This document shows, piece by piece, positions 63,119 through 64,000 of a stretch of DNA of 64,000 bases. The position numbers and the translations under genes are program-made. The stretch covers positions 1 through 64,000 of the forward strand of contig CAWEBE010000061.1 in the NCBI GenBank assembly GCA_963806735.1, read 5' to 3'. Every line of letters begins with the position of its first letter. The first letter of the stretch is position 1. The notes below the pieces were generated by a model. That model ran no database searches. It was given only the letters and a program-made list of their open reading frames with translations, and was not told where the DNA came from. This DNA comes from CADEFX01 sp963806735 (GTDB taxonomy: Bacteria > Pseudomonadota > Alphaproteobacteria > Rhizobiales > Hyphomicrobiaceae).

Positions 63119-63871
63119 ATGTCGCTTCATGTAAAGCAGCAAGTCTCCACCACGGAGATCATGATTGGCGCCATTGCGGGGATGCTGGCGGGGCTCGGGC
63201 ACATCGCGGTTGGAGCCTCGTCGCCGATTCCAGGATCGGCGGCCTTGCTCACGCGCGCGCAGTCGAACGGCAGGACGCGGGTGTCGGTGCTGGGCAGCCG
63301 CGACAACAACCCGTTCACCGACGGCGGGCGCGAGCTGTTCGATTGTGCCGGGCAGGGGCGGATCGACGCTTTCTTCCTGTCTGGCGGACAGATCGACGGC
63401 GCCGCTAACATCAACCTCGTCGGCATCGGCGACCTCGACGTTTACCCGCGCGCGCAGGCGCGCTTTCCGGGCTCGTTCGGGTCGTCCTATCTCTATTTCG
63501 TGGTGCCGCGGGTGATCCTGTTCCGCGAGGAGCACACGCCGCGCACGCTGGTAGAGAAAGTCGATTTCGTCAGCGCGCCGGGCACGTCGCCGCCGGACGT
63601 CTACAGGCCCGGCGGACCGCATGCGCTGGTGACGAGCCTGTGCGTGTTCTCGTTCGATCGCAAGCGCGGACGCTTCACGCTGGCGAGCGCGCATCCGGGC
63701 GTGACGGCCGAGGACGTGCGCGCGGCGACCGGCTTCGATTACGACGCGCCGGCGCGCGTGCCGGAAACTCTGATGCTCGACGCAGCGAGCCTCGAGCTGC
63801 TGCGCACCAAGGTGGCGCGCGAGGTGGCCGAGACCTATCCCGCGTTTGCGAAGCGGACGTGGAGCGTGTAG
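63119..63871 (+). CDS. CoA-transferase beta-subunit-like protein (unpaired)
   Basis: 250 residues. IAVGASSPIPGSAALLTRAQ and GGQIDGAANINLVGIGDLDV are typical of family I CoA-transferase beta chains (GctB/PcaJ/IpdB). The catalytic Glu of the ExG motif is not obvious (VLGSRDNNPF is found there). No alpha subunit is adjacent on either side. It may be hydrolase-like, as IpdAB is, or pair with a distant alpha gene. Confidence 0.82.
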   Translation: MSLHVKQQVSTTEIMIGAIAGMLAGLGHIAVGASSPIPGSAALLTRAQSNGRTRVSVLGSRDNNPFTDGGRELFDCAGQGRIDAFFLSGGQIDGAANINLVGIGDLDVYPRAQARFPGSFGSSYLYFVVPRVILFREEHTPRTLVEKVDFVSAPGTSPPDVYRPGGPHALVTSLCVFSFDRKRGRFTLASAHPGVTAEDVRAATGFDYDAPARVPETLMLDAASLELLRTKVAREVAETYPAFAKRTWSV

Positions 63872-63874
63872 GCG

Positions 63875-64000
63875 CTACCGATAGCGCGCGTCGACGCAGC
63901 GCTCGCCGTTCCAGAAGCGATACGTGCCGCAACCGTTGCGTCCGAACGGGCGGTCGATGGTGTAAACATTGCCGTAGGCGTCCACGCGTGGAACAAATAT
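63875..64000 (-). CDS. Hypothetical protein, 3' end only
   Basis: The last 41 codons are present, ending in DRPFGRNGCGTYRFWNGERC, then VDARYR and a stop at 63875-63877. Two cysteines suggest an exported protein. The N-terminus lies beyond the window. Confidence 0.6.
   Translation of the reverse strand: MFVPRVDAYGNVYTIDRPFGRNGCGTYRFWNGERCVDARYR

Overview
The window is G+C-rich bacterial chromosome, almost certainly from an alphaproteobacterium of the Hyphomicrobiales (Rhizobiales) type. The signs are the cta/cox order (ctaC-ctaD-ctaB-coxF-ctaG-ctaE-DUF983-surf1-thrC-M16 peptidase), an invasion-associated locus B protein, a phasin, a BcsS-like protein, EcfG-type promoter motifs and a betaine-lipid operon. 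I do not assign a genus. No rRNA, tRNA, CRISPR array or intact mobile element was seen.

Layout. 0-7.6 kb: an excisionase-like HTH protein, a caspase-like periplasmic protein, several small secreted or membrane proteins, a CMD-family protein, a phosphodiesterase and an MFS carrier. 7.6-18.3 kb: a catabolic block with a glyoxylate-type aminotransferase, a large FAD/Fe-S 2-hydroxyacid dehydrogenase, a 2-oxoacid-type TRAP transporter (dctP, dctQ, dctM), and two related amidases with a 59-residue membrane ORF between them. 18.3-26 kb: holC, a universal stress protein, a BcsS-like protein, a ligase-associated exonuclease plus ATP-dependent DNA ligase pair, a phasin, a PcfJ-like protein and IalB. 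26-36.3 kb: the cytochrome aa3 oxidase operon running on into thrC, an M16 peptidase and a GNAT enzyme. 36.3-47 kb: a GGDEF/EAL protein, YqgE, a DsbD-domain protein, a peroxiredoxin, an 850-base intergenic region with stress-promoter and terminator signals, a beta-propeller protein and an iron-type alcohol dehydrogenase. 47-52.2 kb: a minus-strand unit sppA-like / small membrane protein / glyQ / isochorismatase-like / glyS. 52.2-53.9 kb: a broken SDR gene and a small membrane protein between two copies of a roughly 168-bp repeat. 54-57.5 kb: a DUF2007-methyltransferase fusion, polyprenyl diphosphate synthase and der. 58.6-61.4 kb: plcP-btaA-btaB, a phosphate-starvation lipid-remodelling operon with a PHO-box-like sequence just upstream. 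61.5-64 kb: small hypothetical genes, an IS5-type transposase remnant, repeats, an unpaired CoA-transferase subunit and a partial gene.

The best-supported functional stories are three. First, PlcP (phospholipase C) would release diacylglycerol, and BtaA and BtaB would turn it into phosphorus-free betaine lipid under PhoB control. Second, the cta block is a complete aa3 oxidase with its haem O and copper assembly factors. Third, the TRAP/dehydrogenase block probably imports and oxidises a 2-hydroxy or 2-oxo acid such as lactate.

A striking technical feature is the density of single-base frameshifts. Five genes are hit between 11.7 and 20 kb and one gene is hit twice at 53.2 kb. In each case the missing conserved residues can be read in the neighbouring frame. 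This looks more like consensus errors or very recent decay than old pseudogenes. I found no convincing new defence or signalling system; the unusual items are reported as findings.
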